Shown here: piece by piece, positions 1-7,861 of the stretch | Position numbering within the stretch: the stretch's first letter is position 1 | Layout of the letters: each line of letters starts with the position of its first letter | Assembly: GCA_035640455.1 (NCBI GenBank) | Contig: DASQWB010000083.1 | Span: 1 to 19,869 of the forward strand | From: AC-50 sp035640455 | GTDB taxonomy: Bacteria; Actinomycetota; Thermoleophilia; Gaiellales; Gaiellaceae | Length of the DNA stretch: 19,869 bases | Direction: 5' to 3' | Position numbers and translations under genes: made by a program | The notes under the pieces: generated by a model | What the model saw: only the letters and a program-made list of their open reading frames with translations | What the model was told of the DNA's origin: nothing | Databases searched by the model: none

Positions 1-47
1 GCAAACGCGAGCGCGCCGACGAGCAGGGCGAAGATGAACTTCCTCAT
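1..47 (-). CDS. Start of a secreted or lipid-exported protein (5' fragment only)
   Basis: Only the first 15 codons are inside the window: an ATG at 47 reading leftwards gives MRKFIFALLVGALAF. Two basic residues followed by an unbroken hydrophobic run is the n- and h-region of a signal peptide, so the product is probably exported. A purine-rich GGGGGA stretch lies about 6 bases before the ATG and can act as ribosome binding site. The rest of the protein lies beyond the left edge, so no function can be given. Confidence 0.6.
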   Translation of the reverse strand, partial: MRKFIFALLVGALAF

Positions 48-82
48 GCAGATTCCCCCTTCGTAGGTACTACCCCCTCTGA

Positions 83-98
83 GACGCCGTTTGGCGTC
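83..98 (-). terminator. Hairpin at the end of the cupin gene
   Basis: GACGCC and GGCGTC form a perfect 6-base-pair stem with a 4-base loop. The stem begins inside the cupin gene's stop codon (97-99) and lies between it and the next reverse-strand gene. There is no T-run after it, so a role as terminator is inferred from position and strength only. Confidence 0.3.
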
Positions 99-822
99 AT
101 TGGTTTGCCTCGTAGGCGCGCGAGGCCGGATCTCCGGACGGGTGGAAGACGCCGAGCACGCGCAGCGGCACGTCGCCGACGTTCTCGAGCGAGTGCTCGC
201 GGAGGGGCGGCAGGTGGATGCACGAGCCGGGGCCGATCGGCGTCGGCTCCCTCCCGTCGAGGTGCAGGATCCCTTCGCCATCGAGGACGTACACAACCTC
301 GTCGTAGGTGTGGCTGTGCATCCCGGCTCGTCCGGGCGGGATGACGCCCACGAACTGCGTGACGTCGAGACAGCCCGTGTCCTGGTTCACGAGGTAGCGA
401 AACTCGCGGTTCGGGCTCGCCGGAAGCGACGGCCGCTCGGCCCAGCGGACGATGCGCCTCCGGGGCGGCGCCTCGTGCTCGGATGGCGCCGTCACCGACA
501 CGACGACGAGCTGCTCCGGACCCGTCGCGTCCACCGCGTACTCCTCGCCTGCCGCGACGTACGCGCCGGTCAGCGGCTCCAGCCGGTGCGTCTCGCCGCC
601 GACGCGGATCGCGCCCTCGCCCGCCACCACGAAGAGCACCTCCTGCCGGTCCCCGAGGCGCCGCGGGCGCGACCGTCCGGGCGCGAAGCGAATCACGCGC
701 TGGACGAGCCGCTCGCAGCCGGCGGAGGAGTCGATCGTCGTCCGGACCGACGCCGTATCACCGTCGTCGCGCCGCTCGTCCACCGCCGACTCCGCGACGA
801 CGTAGCCGGGTGGGCCGCTCAC
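97..822 (-). CDS. Bicupin domain protein
   Basis: About 241 residues forming two cupin barrels. The C-terminal barrel has the full metal site: H169 and H171 (in GMHSHTYDE), E175, and H210 in the second cupin motif (LPPLREHSLEN). The N-terminal barrel keeps the fold pattern (EVLFVVAGEG) but lacks the two histidines, so probably only one metal is bound. Such proteins can be dioxygenases, isomerases, aminohydrolases or ligand sensors; nothing here selects among them. I prefer the GTG at 822 because a GGAGA site lies about 10 bases upstream of it. The in-frame ATG at 831 almost touches that site. The gene is divergent from the ABC exporter operon across a short gap. Confidence 0.8.
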   Translation of the reverse strand: MSGPPGYVVAESAVDERRDDGDTASVRTTIDSSAGCERLVQRVIRFAPGRSRPRRLGDRQEVLFVVAGEGAIRVGGETHRLEPLTGAYVAAGEEYAVDATGPEQLVVVSVTAPSEHEAPPRRRIVRWAERPSLPASPNREFRYLVNQDTGCLDVTQFVGVIPPGRAGMHSHTYDEVVYVLDGEGILHLDGREPTPIGPGSCIHLPPLREHSLENVGDVPLRVLGVFHPSGDPASRAYEANQ

Positions 823-874
823 GACAGCCATTCTCCGGCGAAAGTGGCCTCTCAGTCAACGTGCGAAGTGCGAC

Positions 875-880
875 TAGGGT
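875..880 (+). promoter_or_regulatory. TAGGGT -10 box, leaderless start of the ABC operon
   Basis: TAGGGT is followed by exactly 7 bases and then the GTG start at 888. This is the spacing at which transcription begins on the start codon itself, and no Shine-Dalgarno site is present. A clear -35 box is not visible. Confidence 0.6.
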
Positions 881-887
881 TCTGCCC

Positions 888-1853
888 GTGGCCGTGATCG
901 AGGCCGAGAACCTGCATCGCACGTACCGGACGACGACCGGGACCTTCCGCCGCCGCGCGAAGTCCGTCGAGGCGGTGCGCGGCGTCAGCTTCGAGGTCGG
1001 CGAGGGCGAGCTCTTCGGGCTCCTCGGCCCGAACGGCGCCGGCAAGACGACGACCATCAAGATGCTGATCACGCTGCTCATCCCGACCGCGGGGACGGCA
1101 CGCGTCCTCGGCTACGACGTCGTCGAGAGCCCGCGCGAGGTGCGGAAGCGGATCGGCTACGTCTTCGGCGGCGAGCGGGGCGTCTACGAGCGGCTGTCCG
1201 GCTACGACAACCTCCGCTACTTCGCCGAGCTGTACGGCGTCCCCCCACGGATCCAGAAGCAGCGAATCGAGGAGCTCCTACGGCTCGTCGGCCTGAAGGG
1301 GCGCGAGCACGAACGGGCGGAGGGCTACTCCCGCGGCATGAAGCAGCGCCTGCACGTCGCTCGCGGCCTCCTGCACGACCCGCAGGTGCTCTTCCTCGAC
1401 GAGCCGACGCTCGGCCTCGACCCCGTCGGCGCCCGCGAGCTTCGCTCGACGATCGCCTCGTTCACGGCGGCCGGGAAGACGGTCCTGATGACCACGCACT
1501 ACATGTTCGAGGCCGACAGCCTCTGCAACCGGATCGCCGTCATCTCGAGGGGCGAGATCGTCGCCGAGGGCACACCCATGGAGCTCAAGAGCCGCGTCGA
1601 GTCCGGACGCGTGACCGAAGTCGAGGTCTTCGGCATCCCCGAGGAGACGGTCGGGCGACTCCGGCAGCTCGACGGCGTGCTCGCCGTCTCGGTCGAGGAG
1701 CGGGAGCAGGCCCAGGTGCTGAGCGTCCAGACGAGGGCCGACGTCCAGCTCACCGCCTCGATCCTCGGCCATTTGGACGGTGCGAGCATCGGCCGGATCT
1801 CGTACCGCGAGCCGACCCTCGAGGACGCCTACGTGGCGCTGGTCGCGGAGTGA
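888..1853 (+). CDS. ABC-2 exporter ATP-binding protein
   Basis: A 321-residue ATPase that powers the two permeases encoded directly after it. Visible motifs are Walker A at residues 47-55 (GPNGAGKTT), signature YSRGMKQRL, Walker B with D-loop (VLFLDEPTLGLDP) and the switch histidine in MTTHYMFEAD. The roughly 100-residue tail after the ATPase core is typical of the DrrA/NatA group of drug, antibiotic or polysaccharide exporters. The usual Q-loop glutamine is absent: the segment reads GYVFGGERGVYERLSG. The open frame continues far upstream, but that part is low-complexity sequence antisense to the cupin gene; the GTG at 888 starts the conserved domain and has the TAGGGT box. The stop overlaps the next start as GTGA. 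The substrate is unknown. Confidence 0.93.
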   Translation: MAVIEAENLHRTYRTTTGTFRRRAKSVEAVRGVSFEVGEGELFGLLGPNGAGKTTTIKMLITLLIPTAGTARVLGYDVVESPREVRKRIGYVFGGERGVYERLSGYDNLRYFAELYGVPPRIQKQRIEELLRLVGLKGREHERAEGYSRGMKQRLHVARGLLHDPQVLFLDEPTLGLDPVGARELRSTIASFTAAGKTVLMTTHYMFEADSLCNRIAVISRGEIVAEGTPMELKSRVESGRVTEVEVFGIPEETVGRLRQLDGVLAVSVEEREQAQVLSVQTRADVQLTASILGHLDGASIGRISYREPTLEDAYVALVAE

Positions 1854-2620
1854 GCTCGCTCCGCTTCGTCTTCGTGAGCTGGGGACTGCAGTTCAAGATG
1901 ATCATGCGCTCGCCCTTCGACGGGATCGGGAACGTGATCTACCCACTGTTCTTCGCTACCGTCGCGTTCTTCGTCTTCCGGGCCGGCCACAGCCCGAGGA
2001 CGCTCGTCTACGCGTCGTTCGGCGCTGCCGTGATGGGGATGTGGTCGTCCGTCAGCACGTCGGCCGGCTCGGCGATGCAGCGGGAGCGCTGGTGGGGGAC
2101 GCTCGAGCTGCTCGTCGCAGCGCCGCGACACTTCGCGCTCGTGCTGCTGCCGGCGACGCTCGGGCTCGCGACCGTCGGGATCTACAACCTGGCCGCCACG
2201 CTTCTCTGGGGACGGCTTCTGTTCGGCGTCCACCTGTCGATCGCGCACCCGTTCCTCTTCGCCCTCGCCGTCGTCGGCACGATCCTCGCGTTCGGGGGCC
2301 TCGGCTTCCTCTTCGCGGTGTCGTTCGTGCGCTGGCGGGCGGCTTGGGTGCTCGGGAACTTCTTCGAGTACCCGGTCTGGCTGATCTGCGGCTTCCTCGT
2401 CCCGCTCGCGCTCCTGCCCGGCTGGGTGCACCCGGTGTCCTGGGCGCTCGCGCCAACCTGGGGGATGAACGCGATTCGCGAGTCCGCGCTCGGCGGCTCG
2501 CCGCTCGACGACCTCGGGCTCTGCCTCGGGCTCGGGCTCGGCTACGTCGCGCTCGGCGTGCTTGTTACCGACCGCGTCCTCCGCGCGGCCCGCCTGCGGG
2601 GCTCGCTCTCCCTGACGTGA
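1850..2620 (+). CDS. ABC-2 type permease, first subunit
   Basis: A 256-residue integral membrane protein with about six hydrophobic segments, for example around FFATVAFFVF, the FLFALAVVGTILAF region and a C-terminal LGLGLGYVALGVL segment. The amphipathic start (WGLQFKMIMRSPFDG) and the short RERWWGTLELLVAAP loop before the second transmembrane pair are characteristic of ABC-2 permeases. The GTG start overlaps the ATPase stop by 4 bases, so translation is probably coupled. It presumably forms a heterodimer with the next gene product and exports an unknown compound. Confidence 0.9.
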   Translation: MSSLRFVFVSWGLQFKMIMRSPFDGIGNVIYPLFFATVAFFVFRAGHSPRTLVYASFGAAVMGMWSSVSTSAGSAMQRERWWGTLELLVAAPRHFALVLLPATLGLATVGIYNLAATLLWGRLLFGVHLSIAHPFLFALAVVGTILAFGGLGFLFAVSFVRWRAAWVLGNFFEYPVWLICGFLVPLALLPGWVHPVSWALAPTWGMNAIRESALGGSPLDDLGLCLGLGLGYVALGVLVTDRVLRAARLRGSLSLT

Positions 2621-3405
2621 TCGTCGCGGCCCGCATCTTCTTCGTCGGCGGCGTGACGAGCTTCCGGGCGCTCTTCTACTGGCTGACGCCGTGGATCTAC
2701 ATCCCGACGATGATGATCGCGCCGATCTTCCAGATCCTGCTCTTCGCCTACATCGGGCGCTCGGCGCACCTCCGCTCCGACGAGTTCTACTTGATCGGCA
2801 ACGCGCTCCAGTACGCGTCGATCCCCTGCCTCTTCGCGATGGCGCAGTCGGTCGGCGGCGAGAGGTACCAGGAGACGCTGGGTGCGATCCTCGTCAGCCC
2901 GGCGGCCCGGATCCCGCTCTTCTTCGGCCGGTCGCTGCCGGTCGTGCTGAACGGCGCGTTCGTGGCCGCGTTCTCGCTCGCCGTCGGCAGCCTCATCCTG
3001 GGCGTGCACCTGCCGGCTTCGTCGCTGGCGCCGCTCGCGCTCGTCGTCCTCGTTGCAGCGTTCTCCTGCACCGGCCTCGGCCTGATCAACGCCGCCGTCA
3101 GCCTGCGGATCCGTGAGAACGCCGTGCTCTCGAACGTGATCTTCGGCTTCCTCCTGATCTTCACCGGGGCGAACGTCCCGCTCGACGCCCTTCCGGGCTG
3201 GATGAGCACGGCGGCGCAGGGCATGCCGTTCACGCACGCGATTGCGGCCGCGCGCAAGCTCGCCGCAGGCTCGTCCCTCGGTGACGTCGGCGGGCTCGTA
3301 GGAGCCGAGGTGCTCGTCGGTGTCGTCTACGGGCTCGTCGGCTACTGGCTCCTGCGCTGGTTCGAAGCGCTGGGTCGGCGTCACGCGTCGCTGGAGACGA
3401 CTTAG
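2617..3405 (+). CDS. ABC-2 type permease, second subunit
   Basis: A 262-residue membrane protein of the same fold as the preceding gene product, with the ABC-2 loop GGERYQETLGAILVSPAA and five to six hydrophobic helices, including FGFLLIFTGANVPLDALPGW. The GTG at 2617 overlaps the previous stop as GTGA, repeating the coupling seen one gene earlier. An in-frame extension upstream would only be out-of-frame sequence of the first permease. The TAG stop overlaps the stop of the convergent beta-propeller gene (TTAG, 3402-3405). Having two different permeases points to a heterodimeric channel. Confidence 0.9.
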   Translation: MIVAARIFFVGGVTSFRALFYWLTPWIYIPTMMIAPIFQILLFAYIGRSAHLRSDEFYLIGNALQYASIPCLFAMAQSVGGERYQETLGAILVSPAARIPLFFGRSLPVVLNGAFVAAFSLAVGSLILGVHLPASSLAPLALVVLVAAFSCTGLGLINAAVSLRIRENAVLSNVIFGFLLIFTGANVPLDALPGWMSTAAQGMPFTHAIAAARKLAAGSSLGDVGGLVGAEVLVGVVYGLVGYWLLRWFEALGRRHASLETT

Positions 3406-5327
3406 CGCAGCGGCAACTCGTAGAAGGGGACGAAGCGGATCCGGCCCGGCCAGGGCTCGTCGCCTGTGTAGGCGTAGAAGAGGCCCGCGTCGGTGAGCTC
3501 GGCCGCGGTCGCGCCGGGCACCGTCCGGTCGACGCCGTCGCGGAGCCGAAGCAGGTGGACGACGTGGTCGAGCGTGTAGACCGCCACGCCGCGCGCCGCG
3601 TCCTCGAGGATCAGCCGGACCGCGGGGCAGGGATAGCTCCGGCAGCGGCCGGAGCTCGCGACTTCGGGAAGCGGCCACGCGTGAAGAAGCTCGCCGCTCG
3701 AGGCGCTGTAGTCGCGAAGCGCACCCTGGACGAGCAGGACGAGGTCGTCTCCGGCGAACTCGGCGGCGAGGGCCGGCACGTCGAAGGTCCGCAGGACGCC
3801 ACCGTCGAGGTCGAGCAGCTCGAGCGTGCCGTCGAGGCGGCGGGCGACGACGCGGTGCCGGTCGACGGCGAGCGGCTGGAGATCGTCCTGGCTGCTCGTG
3901 ATCTGCACGGACCTCGCGCCGTCCAGGCGCCAGACCGACTCCGGGGTCGGCGGGAACACGATGTTCAGGCCACGCCCGCCGTAGACGAGCGTGGAACCGC
4001 CGCCGACGAGGTCTTCGAGCGGGGCGAGGCGCGGGTCAACGCCGAAGAGGGAGGCACCGCTGACGATCGGGACGCCCTCGTCACCGCGCTCGAAGGTCGT
4101 CAGCCGCAGCTCCCAAACGGGGGTGTTCGAGCCGCCACGGGTGAGATAGGCGAGCCGGTCGCCGGCGAGTGTGAGGGCGTAGACGAAGGTCCCGGGGTTG
4201 CGCGAGTCGCTCGGCAGGGCGCAGGTCTCGACGGTCGACTGTCCGAGCGGGATCTGCTCCGCGTCGCCGGGTGGCCAGACGCCGAGGACGTGCGGGCAGA
4301 GCCAGTAGCCGACGCGGTCGCCGTCGGCCGAGATCGCGCCGATCGGGACGCGCGACCGCAGCTCCCGCTGCGAGACCTCGACGAGCGGCGCGCCGGGCCG
4401 GACCAGCTGCGGCACGTGGTAGCGATCGCCGGTCCGGACGGCAGTCCAGCCGACTCCCACGACTCCCGTCGCGGCCACGAGCGTCCGGACGGCGCCCTCC
4501 ATCGTGACGAGAGCCGGCCCGTCGCCGCGGACGAACGCGATCGCATCCCCGCTGGGCGACCACGCGAGTGGACTCGACGGCCCGGCGGCCAGCAGGCGAG
4601 CGTCACCCCCGGAGGGAAAGACGACGTGGATGCCGTCCAGGTCCGCGTACGCGAGACTGAGGGCGTCCGGCGACCAGGCGAGCGTCGGTCCGTACGCAGG
4701 GCCTCCCACCCTCCTCGCGACGACCACCGGAGCGCCGCCGGTCGGACGGACGAGCTCGACCGCGTCGCCGCTCCCGCTGACGGTCGCGATCCACTTCCCG
4801 TCCGGCGACCAGGCGGGCCCGCCTGACGCCTGGGGAACGAGCGTCCGGTTGCGGCCCTTGCGGTGCACGACGAGCCGTCCGTCGCGGAGGAAGGCGACGG
4901 CGCGGGCGTGCGGCGACGGGCTCGGCCAGCTCTCGTAACTCCCGGGGCTCACCCAGCGCTCGTCGCCGCCCTGCCGAGCGATGGTCACGACGCCGAGGCC
5001 GACCTGGAGCGCGAGCCGTCGCGAATCCGCCGACCACGAGACGCCGTGCGCGTTCAGGGCGAGCAACCGGCGGTTGCGCCCGTCGGGCCGCATGATCCAG
5101 AGCCTCCTGTCGCGGATCGCCGCGACGAAGCGCCGGTCCGGCGAGGCGATCGGGCTGCCCCAGCCGGTCTTGTCGAAGGTGAGCTGCGCGAGCCCGCCGT
5201 CCGAGGGGCTCACCGAGTACAGCTGCGAGACGCCGGTACGAGAACTCGCGAACACGACGCGGCTCGCTGGCGATGCGGGGGCGGGGCTCGAGCCGAGGAC
5301 GACGGCCGCAGCCAGCGCGCTCCACAT
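3402..5327 (-). CDS. Secreted WD40-like (TolB/PD40) beta-propeller protein
   Basis: 641 residues. The N-terminus (MWSALAAAVVLGSSPAPASP) is a signal-peptide-like hydrophobic stretch ending in small residues, so the protein is probably exported. It is followed by repeated PD40 blades of the pattern 'W-S-P-D-(G/S)-x-x-(I/L)-A': GSPIASPDRRFVAAI, SWSADSRRLAL, AWSPDGKWIATV, AWSPDALSLAYA, AWSPSGDAIAFV. The first five blades are clear; the C-terminal half is more diverged but keeps the four-strand rhythm. No catalytic motif is visible, so a binding or scaffold role is most likely. ATG at 5327 is chosen because a TAGCCT box lies 7 bases upstream. It follows the MOSC gene by 35 bases. Confidence 0.85.
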   Translation of the reverse strand: MWSALAAAVVLGSSPAPASPASRVVFASSRTGVSQLYSVSPSDGGLAQLTFDKTGWGSPIASPDRRFVAAIRDRRLWIMRPDGRNRRLLALNAHGVSWSADSRRLALQVGLGVVTIARQGGDERWVSPGSYESWPSPSPHARAVAFLRDGRLVVHRKGRNRTLVPQASGGPAWSPDGKWIATVSGSGDAVELVRPTGGAPVVVARRVGGPAYGPTLAWSPDALSLAYADLDGIHVVFPSGGDARLLAAGPSSPLAWSPSGDAIAFVRGDGPALVTMEGAVRTLVAATGVVGVGWTAVRTGDRYHVPQLVRPGAPLVEVSQRELRSRVPIGAISADGDRVGYWLCPHVLGVWPPGDAEQIPLGQSTVETCALPSDSRNPGTFVYALTLAGDRLAYLTRGGSNTPVWELRLTTFERGDEGVPIVSGASLFGVDPRLAPLEDLVGGGSTLVYGGRGLNIVFPPTPESVWRLDGARSVQITSSQDDLQPLAVDRHRVVARRLDGTLELLDLDGGVLRTFDVPALAAEFAGDDLVLLVQGALRDYSASSGELLHAWPLPEVASSGRCRSYPCPAVRLILEDAARGVAVYTLDHVVHLLRLRDGVDRTVPGATAAELTDAGLFYAYTGDEPWPGRIRFVPFYELPLR

Positions 5328-5334
5328 GGACTCG

Positions 5335-5340
5335 AGGCTA
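5335..5340 (-). promoter_or_regulatory. TAGCCT -10 box before the beta-propeller gene
   Basis: On the reverse strand TAGCCT is followed by 7 bases and then the ATG at 5327. This is the same layout as at 875-880, suggesting a separate leaderless transcript in addition to any read-through from the MOSC gene. Confidence 0.5.
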
Positions 5341-5362
5341 CGCCTACCTTGTTACGAAACAG

Positions 5363-6148
5363 TCAAAAGTCTGCGAGCGGTTCGATCGGGTCGCCGAGCC
5401 GCACTCGCCCCGGCTCCTCGACGTTGCCGTAGACGCCGAAGTCAATCTCCTTCCGCTCTCGCACCCCGCGGTAGGCCTTGATCTCGCGCAGCGTGTCGAA
5501 GTCGCGGACGCCGGTCCTCGGGTTCTGCGTCGTGATCGCGCAGCGCGCGACCTGCTCGCGGAGCAGGACGACGGCCTCGCCGACCTGGACACGGCGGCCG
5601 AGCCACTCGTCCTCCTCGTGCGCGCCGACGCCGCCGATCCCGATCAGCATCCGGAAGCGCCGCGGGTCGACCGGCTCGTCCCGGCCTGCGCGGCGGCGCA
5701 GCTCCTCGAGCGACGCCCCGGAGAGCATCGTCACGGAGCCGCGACGGCCGCCGCGGTCGACGCCGTCCCCCGGCTCCTTCGTCCGGACGAGTCGCACCCG
5801 CCGCCCCACGTGCGCCGACAGCGCCTCGCTCCACGGCCCGCGGACGAAGCGCCCCTCGACGGGGCGGCCGTAGAAGTCGGTCGTCACCTCGCCGTCGAGC
5901 TCGACCTCGCCGGCGACGACCGAGCCGTCCGGGAACTCGAGCTCGAGCCGTTCGCGCGCAGCGTCGTAGGCCGGCCGGACGAGCGCGAGCCGTCCGTCCC
6001 GGAGGAGGCCGTACCGCCGCCCCCCGGCATCGACGAGGTGGAAGCGCCGGTCCTCGGCGACGCCGCGCCGGCCGAGCGCGATCTCCTCGAGCTCGACGAG
6101 GGCGAGCCCCTTCACGGGCGCGATCGTCAGCCACGCGACGTGAGCCAT
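5363..6148 (-). CDS. MOSC domain protein with N-terminal beta-barrel domain
   Basis: 261 residues, the usual size of stand-alone MOSC proteins. Residues 1-110 form the MOSC N-terminal domain (IAPVKGLALVELEEI, DRRFHLVD); residues about 120-255 form the MOSC core. The family's conserved cysteine is C203 in RCAITTQNPRTG, which in relatives (YcbX, mARC, the Moco sulfurase C-terminus) binds molybdenum or carries sulfur. The family reduces N-hydroxylated or S-oxidised compounds, or transfers sulfur to molybdenum cofactor; which applies here cannot be told, and no redox partner domain is fused. The gene starts 10 bases after the metallophosphoesterase stop. Confidence 0.88.
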   Translation of the reverse strand: MAHVAWLTIAPVKGLALVELEEIALGRRGVAEDRRFHLVDAGGRRYGLLRDGRLALVRPAYDAARERLELEFPDGSVVAGEVELDGEVTTDFYGRPVEGRFVRGPWSEALSAHVGRRVRLVRTKEPGDGVDRGGRRGSVTMLSGASLEELRRRAGRDEPVDPRRFRMLIGIGGVGAHEEDEWLGRRVQVGEAVVLLREQVARCAITTQNPRTGVRDFDTLREIKAYRGVRERKEIDFGVYGNVEEPGRVRLGDPIEPLADF

Positions 6149-6155
6149 GTGCGAC

Positions 6156-6161
6156 AGCCTA
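6156..6161 (-). promoter_or_regulatory. TAGGCT box overlapping the upstream stop codon
   Basis: The hexamer TAGGCT is followed by 7 bases and the MOSC ATG at 6148. Its first three bases are also the TAG stop codon of the metallophosphoesterase gene, so one sequence may serve both as terminating codon and as -10 element. Confidence 0.45.
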
Positions 6162-6932
6162 TGCAGGCGGTGCGTCGACCTCGACCTCGGAGCGGCCAGT
6201 TGTCGCCTCGAGCTCGAAGACGTAGAAGTTGCGGCCCGTCACCTGCACGGCGACGTTGTAGACCGGCGTCGTCGCGATCGCGCCCTCGAACCTCCCCGCA
6301 TGGGCATGGCCGTGCAGGACGAGGTCGGGGAGGTACTCCGCGATCGGGATACCGAGCCGCGCGCAGCCGAGGAAAGCGTGGATGCCGAGCGGCTCGCCCT
6401 CCAGCGTGTCGTCGACCGGCGCGTAGTGGAGGAGGACGATCCGGAGCGGGCAGTGCGCGACGGCCTGGAGCCCTGCCGCGATCGCCTCCGCCTCGGCCGT
6501 CGTCTCGGCGTATACCTCCCGCAGGAGCGGCTCGCCGAAGTCGGGGAGGAAGGAGCCGGGAAAGCCGCCGACGAACCCCTTCGTCCCGACGATCCCGACG
6601 TCGAGGCCGTCGACCTCGGCGACCGTCCAGTCGCGGTCGAGGACGAGGACGCCGGCCGCCTGAAGCGTGTCCGCCACCTCGTCGCCGCATCCGAGGTGGT
6701 GGTCGTGGTTGCCGAGGACGGCGTAGACCGGCGTCCGGAGGCCCTCGCAGGCGTCGGCGAGCACCCTCGCCTCCTCGGGGTCGCCGTGCGTCGTCACGTC
6801 GCCAGCGAGCAGGATCAGGTCGGCCTCGCCGTCGATCTCGGCGAAGGCGGTCTCGACCCGCTCGCGGTGGGCCTCGCTTGCATGCACGTCGCCTGCGGCG
6901 GCGACCCGAACCGTGCGGTGCGTGGGATCCAC
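6159..6932 (-). CDS. Calcineurin-like metallophosphoesterase
   Basis: 257 residues containing all motifs of a dimetal phosphoesterase in order: GDVHASE (D15, H17), AGDVTTHGD (D45), GNHDHH (N75, H76), LLHYAP, and HGHAHAG near the C-terminus. The family hydrolyses phosphomonoesters, phosphodiesters or nucleotides; the substrate is unknown. No signal peptide is seen, so it should be cytosolic. The frame is open further upstream (a GTG at 6965 and an ATG at 6986), but the conserved fold starts just after 6932, and CAAGAT lies 6 bases ahead of that GTG as a weak leaderless-type box. It is divergent from the nucleotidyltransferase gene and followed closely by the MOSC gene. Confidence 0.87.
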   Translation of the reverse strand: MDPTHRTVRVAAAGDVHASEAHRERVETAFAEIDGEADLILLAGDVTTHGDPEEARVLADACEGLRTPVYAVLGNHDHHLGCGDEVADTLQAAGVLVLDRDWTVAEVDGLDVGIVGTKGFVGGFPGSFLPDFGEPLLREVYAETTAEAEAIAAGLQAVAHCPLRIVLLHYAPVDDTLEGEPLGIHAFLGCARLGIPIAEYLPDLVLHGHAHAGRFEGAIATTPVYNVAVQVTGRNFYVFELEATTGRSEVEVDAPPA

Positions 6933-6984
6933 GAGGACATCTTGCCCAGGATTCGAGGCCCTCACGCTCGGGTAGCTGGCCGCC

Positions 6985-7545
6985 ATGGCCGGCGAGGAGG
7001 GCTTCGAGCAGCTCGTCCAGACCGCGCGCAAGGCGGGGGCAGCTTTGCGGGATGCCGACGTGCCCTACGCCCTCGGCGGCGGGCTCGCCGCCTGGGTGCG
7101 CGGCGGACCCGAGACCGAGCACGACGCCGACCTGCTCGTCAAGCCGGAGGACGCCGAGCGCGCGCTCGCGGCACTCGAGGAGGCCGGATTCCGTCCCGAG
7201 CGGCCGCTCGAGGACTGGCTCCTGAAGGCCTACGACGACGACGTGCTCGTCGACCTGATCTTCAACCCGGCGAGCGGCCCGATCGACGACGAGATCCTCC
7301 GGCGAGCCGAGACGCTCGAGGTGCTCGCGCTCCCGATGCCGGTCGCCGCGCTCGAGGACGTGATGGTGACGAAGCTCCTCGCGCTCACCGAGCAGGAGCC
7401 CGACTTCGGCGGCTGCCTCGAGATCGCGCGCTCGCTGCGCGAGCAGATCGACTGGCAGGAGGTGCGGAAGCGGACGGCCGACGCGCCCTTCGCGACCGCC
7501 TTCTTCACGCTCGTCGAGGAGCTCGGCGTCGTGCCGGCGGCTTAG
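6985..7545 (+). CDS. Nucleotidyltransferase-fold protein
   Basis: 186 residues. The N-terminal part carries the minimal nucleotidyltransferase signature: GGGLAAWVRGG (31-41), then D47 and D49 in EHDADLLV, and a third acidic residue D90 in VLVDLIF. Conserved carboxylates in this arrangement bind the metal-nucleotide. The later helical part (LEDVMVTKLLALTEQ) resembles the AbiEii/MNT-like group. Members modify tRNA, proteins or small molecules, often as toxin-type enzymes, but no antitoxin-like partner is adjacent. The ATG at 6985 has TAGCTG 6 bases upstream, close to the local leaderless pattern. Its end nearly meets the convergent M55 gene (4 bases apart). Confidence 0.8.
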   Translation: MAGEEGFEQLVQTARKAGAALRDADVPYALGGGLAAWVRGGPETEHDADLLVKPEDAERALAALEEAGFRPERPLEDWLLKAYDDDVLVDLIFNPASGPIDDEILRRAETLEVLALPMPVAALEDVMVTKLLALTEQEPDFGGCLEIARSLREQIDWQEVRKRTADAPFATAFFTLVEELGVVPAA

Positions 7546-7549
7546 CGCG

Positions 7550-7861
7550 TCAGACGAAGAACCGCTGCCACGCCGTCCACCAGTCGTCGGCGCGGCAGAC
7601 GAGCTTCCGCGGCTCGACGAGGTCGACGCCGTGCTTGTGGCGGTACCTCTCGGCCGCGTCCGTCGTCGTCAGCTCGACCTGGATCTCGCACGGCCGGCCC
7701 GGGTCGTAGGGCGCGACTGCCGAGAAGTCGCGGAGTGCCTCTCCGGCGCCGGCCTCGATCAGCTCCCGCGCGCGCTGCGGCGGGATCTGACGGGCGCCGT
7801 ACCGGCCGAGCCCCTGCTTTACCGCGACGGTCGTGAGGCCGGGACCGAGGAGCTCCCGCGC
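7550..7861 (-). pseudogene. C-terminal part of frameshifted M55 D-aminopeptidase
   Basis: This frame continues the M55 fold lost by the upstream fragment: ARELLGPGLTTVAVKQGLG is the expected sequence after the TGDRATCDE segment, and the remainder (RARELIEAGAGEALRD, then CEIQVELTTTDAAERY) is the family's C-terminal domain. Adding one G within GAGCG (giving GAG GCG) at about 7861 joins it in frame to the N-terminal part and gives a product of about 269 residues, normal for the family. It has no start codon of its own at the junction. Confidence 0.8.

Noticed and set aside
483..887. Upstream extension of the ABC ATPase frame
   Set aside because: It is Arg/Ala/Pro-rich sequence antisense to the cupin gene; the conserved domain and the TAGGGT box place the start at 888.
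5273..7709. Long forward open frames opposite the MOSC and metallophosphoesterase genes
   Set aside because: They lack any recognisable domain and are antisense to genes with complete catalytic motifs.
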